Source of the DNA: Sulfitobacter noctilucicola
Lineage (GTDB): Bacteria; Pseudomonadota; Alphaproteobacteria; Rhodobacterales; Rhodobacteraceae
NCBI RefSeq assembly: GCF_000622385.1
Contig: NZ_JASD01000003.1
Span: forward strand, 1-35,184
DNA length: 35,184 nt
Direction: 5' to 3'
Part shown: piece by piece, positions 15,920 through 23,812 of the stretch
Layout of the letters: each line of letters opens with the position of its first letter
Numbering within the stretch: the stretch's first letter is position 1
Notes under the pieces: generated by a model
Databases searched by the model: none
Told to the model about the DNA's origin: nothing
The model's input: the letters and a program-made list of their open reading frames with translations, nothing else
Translations under genes and position numbers: made by a program

Positions 15920-17380
15920 TTACGGTTGGGCAGGTTGGCCGTCGCTCAACAGCCGCACAAAATCCTCGGTGACATCTTTCCAGGTGCGCAGGCGGGTGTC
16001 TGCGATCCGGCGTTCCAACATGGCACGGTGTTCGGGATCTGCGATCAGCTTGCGACAGGCCGCGTGCATACTGTCGAGGCTGTGGGCATCGCAATATTCC
16101 ACCATATCGCCGCCGACTTCGGGCATGGATGAATTGTTGGCCACCACCGCCGTCTTGCCGAAGGACAGGCTTTCCCCGATAGGCAGGCCCCAGCCTTCGT
16201 AAAAGCTGACCATGGCGGTAAATTCACATGTCTCATAGAGCCAGGCCAGTTCGGTGTCGTTGGGCTTGTCGGCAAATTGCACCCAACCGCCCAGATTGCC
16301 GCTGGCGCGGATCAGCTGGTTGAAATCATCGTTGTACCAGCCGGGCTTGCCGGCAAAGACCAGCTTGGGCAGGTCCAGCCCCTCCTCTTGCGTCATCCGC
16401 TGCCATGCCTGTGCCAGCCGCCAGATGTTCTTGCGCGATTCCATGGTGCCCACGACCAGCACAAACGGCACTTTGCCAAGGTTCAAAATCTCGCGGCGCA
16501 GGCCAAGCGTGCGCGTCACACGCGATTTGTATTCCCCCGCAGGACCGGACATCACATGCTGCTTTTTAGGCTCTACCAAGGTGAATTCCTGCGCCAGCGG
16601 CACGGTCTGGATCGGGCGTTGCTCGCCGATTTCTTCCATAAAGGCCGCCAGATCGGTGGCCGTATTGGCGGAGTTGGCAAAATAGCTGCTGCAATACCCG
16701 GTGGAGGTCTTGAGCCAGCGGTAAAATTCCTGACTGAAATCACCCGCAATATGTTCGGGCGTGATGATCGGGATCAGGTCATGGATCAGCTGGCTGATCT
16801 CGACGCCCTGTTTGTCTGCCAGCCCCTGAAAACAGGCGTCCAGCCCGTCGATGTCCCATGTGGCCCCCAGCACCACCAGACGGTCGCCCTTTTGCGCGAT
16901 CTGGGTCAGCTGCGTGCGGGGCATGTCATAGGATTTGGGCTCGGGCTCGGTTTCGGTTGTGATACCGGCTTTGAAATTGCGCCAGCCCTCGATGCTGCTG
17001 TTGTGCTTTGTGAAATGCGCTTCGTTTCCGCGCGCGGCATGGAAGGTGCTGCGCAGATAGTGGAACCAGTATTTCATCGGCCGGTTGCGATAACGCTCAA
17101 GCGTCGGCGGGGTCTCCTTGCGCGGACGTGCCGCCCGGCCAAAGAAAACCGCGCTCAGGATATCGGGGTCGAATTCGTCCATATCGGCAATGAAATCCGA
17201 CGGGATCGACACATAGTCCCGCTTGGCGCGGTCCCAGTAGCTCAGCTTAACGGTCTCGGTCCCGTGGGTCTCGACCATGCGTTTGATCACCTCGAACGAC
17301 ACCCGCTGGATGCCGGAGACAGAGGTTTCCTTTTCCACATAAAGCGCGATGTCTGTGACATCAAAAAAATGTGTCTTCAT
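15920..17380 (-). CDS. Family 4-type (GT-B) glycosyltransferase
   Basis: This 486-residue protein probably moves a sugar from a nucleotide donor to a glycan or lipid carrier in the cytoplasm. Its C-terminal half has the GT4 layout: VLVVGTMESRKNIWRL (start of the second Rossmann domain), then SFYEGWGLPIGESLSFGKTAVV with the E-x7-E motif, then SMPEVGGDMVEYCD. The N-terminal half includes SVSGIQRVSFEVIKRM and QLIHDLIPIITPEH, typical of GT4 enzymes in surface-polysaccharide clusters. The ATG at 17380 has GTGAGG 6 bases upstream; the in-frame GTG at 17392 is less likely. The gene is divergent from a second glycosyltransferase gene with the same EGWGLP motif, across about 160 bases. Confidence 0.9.
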   Translation of the reverse strand: MKTHFFDVTDIALYVEKETSVSGIQRVSFEVIKRMVETHGTETVKLSYWDRAKRDYVSIPSDFIADMDEFDPDILSAVFFGRAARPRKETPPTLERYRNRPMKYWFHYLRSTFHAARGNEAHFTKHNSSIEGWRNFKAGITTETEPEPKSYDMPRTQLTQIAQKGDRLVVLGATWDIDGLDACFQGLADKQGVEISQLIHDLIPIITPEHIAGDFSQEFYRWLKTSTGYCSSYFANSANTATDLAAFMEEIGEQRPIQTVPLAQEFTLVEPKKQHVMSGPAGEYKSRVTRTLGLRREILNLGKVPFVLVVGTMESRKNIWRLAQAWQRMTQEEGLDLPKLVFAGKPGWYNDDFNQLIRASGNLGGWVQFADKPNDTELAWLYETCEFTAMVSFYEGWGLPIGESLSFGKTAVVANNSSMPEVGGDMVEYCDAHSLDSMHAACRKLIADPEHRAMLERRIADTRLRTWKDVTEDFVRLLSDGQPAQP

Positions 17381-17543
17381 GGGCTGCCTCACTTGAGCCG
17401 TTTTTCAATGCACGTTCTTTGACGGGAAACCGGCTGTTTCTCAACCCCTGCGGCAAAGAGCAGACCAGACAGATTCCAATCCGCAGGGATTTGCGTGATA
17501 CCGAGAGGTTTCAACAGCAGCTTTCATACTCTAAGAGATGCAC

Positions 17544-18845
17544 ATGAGTGTGCTTTACTATGATCTTTCCGAACAGTTTCTCGCGTCGGGACTGAAGTTC
17601 AAATACTACGGTATTTCGCGCACCGTGATGGAGGTGGGCTACGAGCTTGCGCGCTCGGAAGCGGACGTGCGCTTTGTCATCTTCTCACCCGGACACGAAC
17701 GGTTTTTCGAAGTGACCCCGCGCATCGGCGCGGACAGTCCCACAGGCATTCTGGACCCCGGCCTGCCGCCCGAGGCAACCCCGATCCGCATGCGCTATAC
17801 CTTCCCAAAGCCCAATAAACTGCGTGATCTGCTGTATCCTGTCGCGCTATGGGGCGCGCGGATGATCAACCTGCGCCGCTGGCGTGCGGTGCCCGACGGG
17901 CTGGTCCGCGAGGTTGATCTGAACGGTCAGCGGCTGGTGTCGCTGGGCCGGCCCAAGATCATGGCCGACTACCTGACGGTGACGGCCCGCGCAGGGGTGT
18001 CGATCAAGCTTAATCCGCTGCTGCACGACATGATTCCCATCTACGAATTCGCCCACTCCAGCCAGACGATGTTTTGCAACAATTTCACCCATGACAACCA
18101 CATCGTCATCAAAGGGTCAGAGCACGTTCTGTCGAATTCCGCCTTCACCAAGGCCGAGATTGAGCGTTTTTCCGCCTCCGGCCATCTGCCCCAGGTGCCC
18201 GGTGTGACGGTTGTCCCGCTCAGCCACGAATTGCGCACAACGGATGAAACTGTGGTGCAGCGCGGCCCGGCAGAGCCTTATGTGCTCTGCGTCGGCATCC
18301 TCACGGGGCGCAAGAACCTCGAATGCGTGATGGAAGCGCTTTTGCATCTGCACACCACCGGCCGTCCGGTGCCGCCGCTGGTGCTGGCAGGCGCACAGCG
18401 CAAGCGCACCGACAGCTATCTTGAACAGGACCGGTTCGATCCGATCCGCGACCGCATCAATATCGTGACCAACCCCAATCAGGCCGAGCTGCGCAATCTT
18501 TACAAAGGGGCGCTGGCGCTGGCGATCCCGTCGCGGATGGAAGGCTGGGGCCTGCCGCTGGGTGAGGCCTTGTGGCTGGGCACCCCCGGTCTGGCCTCCA
18601 CCGAAGCGGCGGCATTGAAAGAAGTCGGCGGCGATCTGGCGCAGTACTTCAACCCCGATGCCCCCGAAGAACTGGCCGCATTGATTGACCGACTACAGTC
18701 GGATCCGGATGCCTATGCCGCCCTCAAGGCGCGCATCGCCGCCCGCAAGGACGAACTGCGCAGCTGGAAAGATGTGGCTTACGGCGTTCTGGATGCGGTG
18801 GACGCGCTGGAGCAGCCCCGCGAGGCCGGCACCGCCCTGCCCTAA
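17544..18845 (+). CDS. Family 4-type (GT-B) glycosyltransferase
   Basis: This 433-residue glycosyltransferase has the same fold class as its divergent neighbour. Key stretches are LHDMIPIYEFAH, SEHVLSNSAFTKAEIERF, YVLCVGILTGRKNLECV and IPSRMEGWGLPLGEALWLGTPGLAS (E-x7-E), then KEVGGDLAQYFNP. The ATG at 17544 has AAGAG about 6 bases upstream; the in-frame ATG at 17538 touches that site and is less likely. The stop codon overlaps the stop of the converging rep gene (18842-18845), with no terminator between. It probably extends the same glycan as the other glycosyltransferases on this molecule; acceptor and sugar are unknown. Confidence 0.9.
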   Translation: MSVLYYDLSEQFLASGLKFKYYGISRTVMEVGYELARSEADVRFVIFSPGHERFFEVTPRIGADSPTGILDPGLPPEATPIRMRYTFPKPNKLRDLLYPVALWGARMINLRRWRAVPDGLVREVDLNGQRLVSLGRPKIMADYLTVTARAGVSIKLNPLLHDMIPIYEFAHSSQTMFCNNFTHDNHIVIKGSEHVLSNSAFTKAEIERFSASGHLPQVPGVTVVPLSHELRTTDETVVQRGPAEPYVLCVGILTGRKNLECVMEALLHLHTTGRPVPPLVLAGAQRKRTDSYLEQDRFDPIRDRINIVTNPNQAELRNLYKGALALAIPSRMEGWGLPLGEALWLGTPGLASTEAAALKEVGGDLAQYFNPDAPEELAALIDRLQSDPDAYAALKARIAARKDELRSWKDVAYGVLDAVDALEQPREAGTALP

Positions 18846-19852
18846 CCGTCCTGTCCGGCGCGCATGCGGACAAATCCCACAAATGCCCCGTCCGCCGAGC
18901 GCAGCCGCGGCTTGCCCGACCGCGCCCAATAGGCCCGCCAATCCGCTTCCAGCGCATAGACATCCGCGCCCGGTGCCGCCGCACGCGCGGCCTCATAAGC
19001 TGCTTCGGACAGCGGCGGCGCCTCCGGCCCCTCGCTCAGGCGGCGCGGGACAAAGGCGATGATGTCGCCCTCCTCCTCTGCAAGCCTGTAATCGGGCAGA
19101 TGGTCGCTCTTGATCATCTCGCGCAGCATCGCGCGGAACACGCGGCGCGGTGAGGCGGAGCCGGATTTCTTCAGAAGGGTCTCGACCGAAACACGCCAGA
19201 CGGGTTGGCGGCCGCAATGTTTGCGGGCCAGTTCGTAAATGCGCCGCTCCAGCGGTTTGCGCAGACGGAAATAGTCCCGGCTCAGCGTCAGCACCGATTT
19301 GCTCAATACCGCCCGGTAAAGCCATTCCGACAATGTCACCGACACGCTGACCATACGCCCGCCCCGGGCCCGCCGCTCGATCTCCCAGGCCTCGATCAGA
19401 CCGAAACCGGAGGTCACTTCGCGCCCGCCTGTCTCGATGTTGGTGGTGATCCGCGTACCTGCGAGCCGCTCGAAAGCATCCTTGAGCCGCCGGTAGGCAT
19501 CCCCCGATGTTTCGCGGTTTGTGGCCACCAACAGATCATGTGCCTTCAGGGTCAGCGTACGGCTGGTCGCGCGCCCTGCGTTCAGCGCCGCCATCAGCTG
19601 GCTGATGCAAAAAATCAGAATGTCCTTGTCGTGGATCGTGGCCAGTCCGCGCATGGATGGCACCACGGTGATCTCGGTCCCCTTGTGGGCATAGTTCAGG
19701 ATGCGCCGGTCGGGCCGCGTGGACAGGGTGAAAATCGGATGCTCCATAGAAGCCAGATCATCCTTGGGCACGGCGTCAAAGACATCGCAGACAAAGAAGT
19801 CTCCCGTCGGATGCCGCTCGGGCAATAGTCCGGACTGAACCAGATCCGCCAT
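18842..19852 (-). CDS. repA: Plasmid replication initiator, RepA (RPA/PF10134) type
   Basis: This protein (336 aa) starts replication by binding the iterons next to the gene. The family is recognised from MEHPIFTLSTRPDRRILNYAHKG in part, then GLATIHDKDILIFCISQLM and the run VSVSVTLSEWLYRAVLS with RDYFRLRKPLERRIYELARKH, the winged-helix core of RPA-type initiators found on many Roseobacter-group plasmids. I chose the ATG at 19852 because AGGGGCG lies about 7 bases upstream; an in-frame GTG at 19888 lies inside a palindrome and lacks a ribosome site. The gene is divergent from parA, with the putative origin between them. The symbol follows the Roseobacter replicase name and should not be confused with RepA (ParA) of repABC systems. 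Confidence 0.9.
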   Translation of the reverse strand: MADLVQSGLLPERHPTGDFFVCDVFDAVPKDDLASMEHPIFTLSTRPDRRILNYAHKGTEITVVPSMRGLATIHDKDILIFCISQLMAALNAGRATSRTLTLKAHDLLVATNRETSGDAYRRLKDAFERLAGTRITTNIETGGREVTSGFGLIEAWEIERRARGGRMVSVSVTLSEWLYRAVLSKSVLTLSRDYFRLRKPLERRIYELARKHCGRQPVWRVSVETLLKKSGSASPRRVFRAMLREMIKSDHLPDYRLAEEEGDIIAFVPRRLSEGPEAPPLSEAAYEAARAAAPGADVYALEADWRAYWARSGKPRLRSADGAFVGFVRMRAGQDG

Positions 19853-19872
19853 ATGTTTCGCCCCTGCCCTGT

Positions 19873-19887
19873 TGCAGTGCCACTGCA
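19873..19887. promoter_or_regulatory. Palindrome upstream of rep
   Basis: TGCAGTG-C-CACTGCA is a perfect 7+7 inverted repeat around one base, 21 bases before the rep start codon. A second stem, TTCCCG/CGGGAA with loop TGTG, lies at 19907-19922. Both sit where a rep operator or leader hairpin would act on initiator level. Confidence 0.45.
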
Positions 19888-19953
19888 CCGCTAATCCTGC
19901 TGCCTGTTCCCGTGTGCGGGAATCGTGGTTTTAATGACACCAAGGGTAGGGCC

Positions 19954-19962
19954 TGTGGATAA
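19954..19962 (-). other. DnaA box
   Basis: TGTGGATAA is the exact complement of the consensus DnaA box TTATCCACA. It lies between rep and the iterons, as in many iteron-controlled origins. Confidence 0.75.
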
Positions 19963-19982
19963 CTCAGTCCAGCCATCGTAAC

Positions 19983-20044
19983 GGGGGATCAGAGTCACTT
20001 TGTCGGGGTATCAGAGTCGCATCAGCGTGGTTTCAGAGTCACTG
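19983..20044 (+). repeat. Three iterons with 22-base period, probable replication origin
   Basis: TCAGAGTCAC (19989), TCAGAGTCGC (20011) and TCAGAGTCAC (20033) are spaced by exactly 22 bases, two helical turns. The preceding bases are also G-rich in each copy. With the neighbouring DnaA box, the initiator gene and the AT-rich stretch from about 20085 to 20155, this is the likely origin of replication. Confidence 0.85.
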
Positions 20045-20283
20045 CCCTCAAAAGGAAGGTCGAATTCTGTTGAATGAACAGCAACTTATGAAATCACTTG
20101 CATTGCGTAACTAATAAATAACACATCATAACACATGAAAATTTTCTTGCCCCTTTCCAAAGCAGGCGCAGGCACCTGCCGCAAAACGCTGAATTGCTGA
20201 GAAAAAGGGTGAAAGAGCCGTTTATTCTTCCACGTGCCACCTTTTGTGCTACATTGCCAAAAACACAGCATATCGGACAGGGC
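20045..20283. other. AT-rich part of the origin and parA upstream region
   Basis: The part around 20085-20155 (AACTAATAAATAACACATCATAA and flanks, in short pieces) is strikingly AT-rich for this molecule and could be the unwinding element. CTGTT/AACAG (20067-20081) is a small stem. The parA promoter must also lie here. No separate gene was found. Confidence 0.5.
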
Positions 20284-21660
20284 ATGGCAGAGCTTCCTCC
20301 TTATTTCAATATTGATCCCGATCAGGCTTTGGCAGATCTCGGGCCAAGCGGAACTACAGCCGCCTTTGGCGATATGGCTGCGGCCTGCACGCGGGGGCGT
20401 GATGATCTGGCGGCACGTGGCATGGACGAGGCCGGCCAGAAATCCCTGCGCCTGTTTTCCACATGGGAGATCACCAAGTACCTGATCCCTGTCGCCCCTG
20501 CTCATTTCCGCCGTGTGCTGAAATCCAATCCCGATTTGCCGCAGGGCAAAACCGAGACAGAGGCCGGTGCGAAATGGTTCACCCTGGATGAAGTCCTGCG
20601 CCTGCGTGCGCATTTTTCGCAGGAAGGGTCCAAGTCCAAGGAATACCGCCCCTACCGCCCTGACGGATTGCCCGCAAAAATTGTCGCTGTGGCCAACTTC
20701 AAGGGCGGTGTGGGCAAGACCTCAACGGCGGCGCATCTGGCCATGTCAGCGGCGCTTGACGGCTACCGCGTGCTGGTGATCGATCTCGACAGCCAGGGCT
20801 CCATGACCTCGATCTTTGGCGGCAAGGTCGAGGACGAATGGCAAACCGTCTTTCCCCTGCTCGCGCGGCATTATGCCGAGGCCGCCCAGACCGAGAACCA
20901 CAGCCGCCTGTCACGCGGCGATCCGACCATCGACATCGACGATACATTGGCCGAGGCGCTCAAGGTATCCGCCCCTGACCTCATCCAGAAAACCCATTGG
21001 CCCAACATCGATCTGATCGGCGCCCAGCTGAACCTCTATTGGGCAGAATTCCAGATCCCCGTCTGGCGCATGGCCGCGCGCCGCTGGAAGCTGTGGGATG
21101 CGCTCACCGACCGGCTCGAGGCCGATGGCGTGCTGTCGCAATACGATGTGGTGTTCATCGATACCCCCCCTGCCCTCGGCTATCTCACTATCAACGGATT
21201 GTCCGCTGCGGACATCCTGCTGGTGCCACTTGGTGCTTCCTTTCTGGAGTTTGATTCAACTGGCCGGTTCTTTGACATGCTGCATGCCACCTTCGGCTCT
21301 ATCGAGGAAAACGAGAATATGGCCGCCCGCGCCCTGGGCCGCGAGGGGATGGCCTTTGAATGGGATGCGGTGCGTGCGGTGATCACCCGCTATGATGGCG
21401 CCCAGCAGGCCGAGATGGCCGCCTTGATGCAAGCCTACCTCGGGCCGGTCCTCTCCCCGCACCGGCAGGATTTTACAGCCCTCATCGGTCAGGCGGGGGA
21501 GTCGGTAAATGGCATCTACGAGGCCGACTACCGCGATTTCAACCGCGAGACCTATGCCCGCGGCAGGCAGGCTTTTGATGCGACCTATGCCGCCTTCAAA
21601 CGCCTGTTGATCGGCACATGGCGCCGCGATGAAAAAGCCCGCGATGCGGCACAGGATTAA
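20284..21660 (+). CDS. parA: ParA-type partition ATPase (RepA of repAB partition type)
   Basis: This Walker-type ATPase (458 aa) segregates the plasmid and usually represses its own operon. An N-terminal MerR-like DNA-binding region (STWEITKYLIPVAP, WFTLDEVLRLRAHF; about 60-115) precedes the deviant Walker A FKGGVGKTSTAAHLAMS (from residue 139), then VLVIDLDSQGSMTSIFGG and VVFIDTPPALGYLTINGL. This is the large ParA form found in repABC and Roseobacter plasmid modules. I prefer the ATG at 20284 (MAELPPYFNID), though the ribosome site (AGGG) is close. A longer frame from a TTG at 20194 would add 30 unlikely residues. It is followed after 70 bases by parB. Confidence 0.93.
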   Translation: MAELPPYFNIDPDQALADLGPSGTTAAFGDMAAACTRGRDDLAARGMDEAGQKSLRLFSTWEITKYLIPVAPAHFRRVLKSNPDLPQGKTETEAGAKWFTLDEVLRLRAHFSQEGSKSKEYRPYRPDGLPAKIVAVANFKGGVGKTSTAAHLAMSAALDGYRVLVIDLDSQGSMTSIFGGKVEDEWQTVFPLLARHYAEAAQTENHSRLSRGDPTIDIDDTLAEALKVSAPDLIQKTHWPNIDLIGAQLNLYWAEFQIPVWRMAARRWKLWDALTDRLEADGVLSQYDVVFIDTPPALGYLTINGLSAADILLVPLGASFLEFDSTGRFFDMLHATFGSIEENENMAARALGREGMAFEWDAVRAVITRYDGAQQAEMAALMQAYLGPVLSPHRQDFTALIGQAGESVNGIYEADYRDFNRETYARGRQAFDATYAAFKRLLIGTWRRDEKARDAAQD

Positions 21661-21730
21661 TCGGGCGCACGTCCGCGTCAGGATACGTAAACTTCGACAG
21701 CGATACTGAGGTTTTGACAGGAGACAAGAG

Positions 21731-22732
21731 ATGGCCAAACGCAAGCGACTGACCCTGCCGCCAGAGGCCCCTGCGCCTGAGACCAAGGGTATGTTCACGG
21801 AGGCCCCAACCGGCATCGTGCCGGGGCGCCGTGCGAAATCCGCACCCATCGCAGATATGGCTGGTGCCGCCGCGGCCTCTGCCGCGCTGGAAGAAGTCAG
21901 TGCCGAACTCAGCGCCGCCCGCGCCGAAGGCCGCTTTGTGCAAAAGCTGCGCACGACCCAGATCGACGCGGGCCATCTGATGCGCGACAGGGTCATTATC
22001 GATAGTGGGGATATGGACACGTTGATGGCCTCTATCCGGTCGCGTGGTCAGCAAACCCCGGTCGAGGTGCTGGCCACTGGACCTGATACATATGGCCTGA
22101 TTTCCGGTTGGCGCCGTCTGGCTGCTCTGGCGCGCCTTTATGAAGAAACCAACGATCCGCAGTTTGCCTATGTGCACGCGCTTGTCCGCCAGCCCGCCAG
22201 CGCGCAGGACGCCTATGTGGCGATGGTGGAGGAAAACGAAATACGTGTCGGGCTAAGCTATTACGAGCGTGCCCAGATTGTTGCCCGTACCGTGCAGGCG
22301 GGAGTCTATGATAGTGACAAAACCGCTTTACAGACCCTGTTTTCCAGCGCCAGCCGTGCCAAGCGGTCCAAGATCAAATCCTTCCTTCCGATTGTCTCCG
22401 CGCTTGGGGATGTGCTGCATCACCCTACCGCAATCGGAGAACGTATGGGGCTGGATTTGTCACAGCGTCTGGAGGATGCGGCCTTTGCCAAATCCTTGCG
22501 GGCCAAGCTTGCAAAGAGCGATGGCAAAACGCCTGAGGAAGAACAGAACGTATTGTCTGGCGCGCTTGCTGTGCGTGCGACAAAGCCTGCAATAAAACCC
22601 AAGTTAGACTCTAAAGAAGAGCTGGCGCCGGGTGTGGTAATGATGCGTGGTCCTTCGGGTCTTACGCTTAAAGGGCCAGGGGTGACAGATGCGCTGGCCG
22701 ACCGTCTGCGCGCGCTTTTCAAAGACGAATGA
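21731..22732 (+). CDS. parB: ParB-type centromere-binding partition protein
   Basis: This protein (333 aa) binds the centromere-like site and activates ParA. The N-terminal ParB/Srx-like domain is seen in IRSRGQQTPVEVLATG, YGLISGWRRLAAL and VEENEIRVGLSYYERA (the ENxxR box). A helical DNA-binding middle follows (LFSSASRAKRSKIKSFLPIV, then PTAIGERMGLDLS). An AGGAGAC ribosome site precedes the ATG. The stop codon overlaps the first bases of a perfect 26-base palindrome that is the probable binding site. Confidence 0.93.
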   Translation: MAKRKRLTLPPEAPAPETKGMFTEAPTGIVPGRRAKSAPIADMAGAAAASAALEEVSAELSAARAEGRFVQKLRTTQIDAGHLMRDRVIIDSGDMDTLMASIRSRGQQTPVEVLATGPDTYGLISGWRRLAALARLYEETNDPQFAYVHALVRQPASAQDAYVAMVEENEIRVGLSYYERAQIVARTVQAGVYDSDKTALQTLFSSASRAKRSKIKSFLPIVSALGDVLHHPTAIGERMGLDLSQRLEDAAFAKSLRAKLAKSDGKTPEEEQNVLSGALAVRATKPAIKPKLDSKEELAPGVVMMRGPSGLTLKGPGVTDALADRLRALFKDE

Positions 22733-22756
22733 AATGTTTCGCGCGCGAAACATTTC
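22731..22756. other. Perfect 26-base palindrome, probable parS centromere
   Basis: GAAATGTTTCGCG is followed directly by its complement CGCGAAACATTTC. The core TGTTTC...GAAACA resembles the chromosomal parS site (TGTTTCACGTGAAACA) and the repABC parS consensus GTTNNCNGCNGNNAAC, with two symmetric departures from the latter. It overlaps the parB stop codon. I saw no second copy. Confidence 0.85.
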
Positions 22757-22813
22757 CCGAAGTGTTCCGGCGGATGCTTGTGCCGCTGCTATGGGTCGTT
22801 TAGGCTCCGGACC

Positions 22814-22848
22814 TTGTAGGCAGGCCGCTCTGCGCGACTTGCCTACAA
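22814..22848. other. Inverted repeat downstream of parS
   Basis: TTGTAGGCA and TGCCTACAA form a perfect 9-base inverted repeat with a 17-base spacer, 58 bases after the parS palindrome. The stem extends by a G-T and a G-C pair. No T tract follows. It could be an operator for the next gene or a weak parAB terminator. Confidence 0.45.
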
Positions 22849-22882
22849 TAGATTTCCCTCCCCAGCGATAAGCAGACCCTCC

Positions 22883-23812
22883 ATGCCCAGCCTTCTTGTT
22901 TCCACCTTTCGCCGCCTGCTGAAGGTGGAGCTTTCACCCAAAGGCGAGATGCGCGACATCGAGATGGTGAGTGGGGCACATGGTGTCTATTTCGGACTTG
23001 AGCGTTGGGGCCCGGTCGTCTTTGTGGCCGAGCGCAATCTTGATATCAACAAGGAGCCGATCACACCGGGTGATCCGCAAAACGCGATCCGTATTTATAT
23101 CCGGCTGCCGTCAGGGCGTATGATCCGCACGCCCGTGTATTACAAAAGCAAGGCTTTCGATGATTTGCACCAGATCGCCTATGATCGCGGTGCGTTGTTT
23201 GTCACTTCGGGCAAGTTCCCCTTTCTGATCCGCAAGGGGCTGTTCGGCGGACGCCGCGGCATTGATATCACCGGTCCGGTGCCTGAGCCCTACCGCCGGC
23301 ACGACGACCATAATCACGATGCCTACCACATCAATTCGGTTGCGGTTCAGGGCGACCACCTGATCGCGCTGGCCCACAACTGGGACATGCCCAGCTTTGC
23401 GTTGCGCCTTTCGCTGAAAGATGCGCGCCGCGGGAAAATGACCTGTACCAGAGTCTATGAAGACCTCGGGTTTTGCTGCCATGACATCATCCCCGACGGC
23501 GATGTGTTCTGGACGCTGGACAGTGGCGGTTCTGCATTGGTGCGGGTGCATGTTGAAACGGGGGCCATGGACCGTTTCGTGATGACAGATGCGCAGGGTG
23601 CCCCTTTCGACAGCGCCCATGGCGTTCCCTTTCCGCGGGGCATCGATATCATGGGGGATCTGTTGGTGATCAGCTACGGCTTTAACGAAGACCGTGCCGA
23701 CCGGATGGACAGTAACGCGATGCTGGCGGTGTTCGATACGAAACAGGAAGCCTTCGTCAGGCATCTGTCACTCGGGTCACATGGCAATACCTGTGCGGTA
23801 ATGGCGCTTTAG
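22883..23812 (+). CDS. Uncharacterised probable beta-propeller protein (309 aa)
   Basis: No named family is recognised with confidence. The sequence is a run of short beta-strands with repeated patterns (GVYFGLERWGPVVFVAERN, GALFVTSGKFPFLIR, DHLIALAHNWD, GDVFWTLDSGGSALVRV, GDLLVISYGFNED), which suggests a six- or seven-bladed propeller. A His/Asp-rich loop (RRHDDHNHDAYHINSV, about residues 137-153) could bind a metal or form an active site. There is no signal peptide. The ATG has a poor ribosome site. The gene follows the partition locus and ends in a 4-base stop-codon overlap with the converging sulfotransferase gene. Given the neighbours, a role in glycan modification is possible, but this is only position-based. 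Confidence 0.75.
   Translation: MPSLLVSTFRRLLKVELSPKGEMRDIEMVSGAHGVYFGLERWGPVVFVAERNLDINKEPITPGDPQNAIRIYIRLPSGRMIRTPVYYKSKAFDDLHQIAYDRGALFVTSGKFPFLIRKGLFGGRRGIDITGPVPEPYRRHDDHNHDAYHINSVAVQGDHLIALAHNWDMPSFALRLSLKDARRGKMTCTRVYEDLGFCCHDIIPDGDVFWTLDSGGSALVRVHVETGAMDRFVMTDAQGAPFDSAHGVPFPRGIDIMGDLLVISYGFNEDRADRMDSNAMLAVFDTKQEAFVRHLSLGSHGNTCAVMAL

Noticed and set aside
17881..18101. Frames antisense to the glycosyltransferase and rep genes around 17.8-19.8 kb
   Set aside because: They have no ribosome sites or recognisable domains, and they disagree with the overlapping genes that carry clear family motifs.
19983..20044. CRISPR array
   Set aside because: There are only three 10-base repeats at a 22-base period beside a rep gene and a DnaA box, and no cas genes. 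Iterons explain them.
18842..22732. repABC operon
   Set aside because: ParA and ParB resemble RepA and RepB, but the initiator is an RPA-type protein on the opposite strand with iterons, not a RepC encoded downstream.
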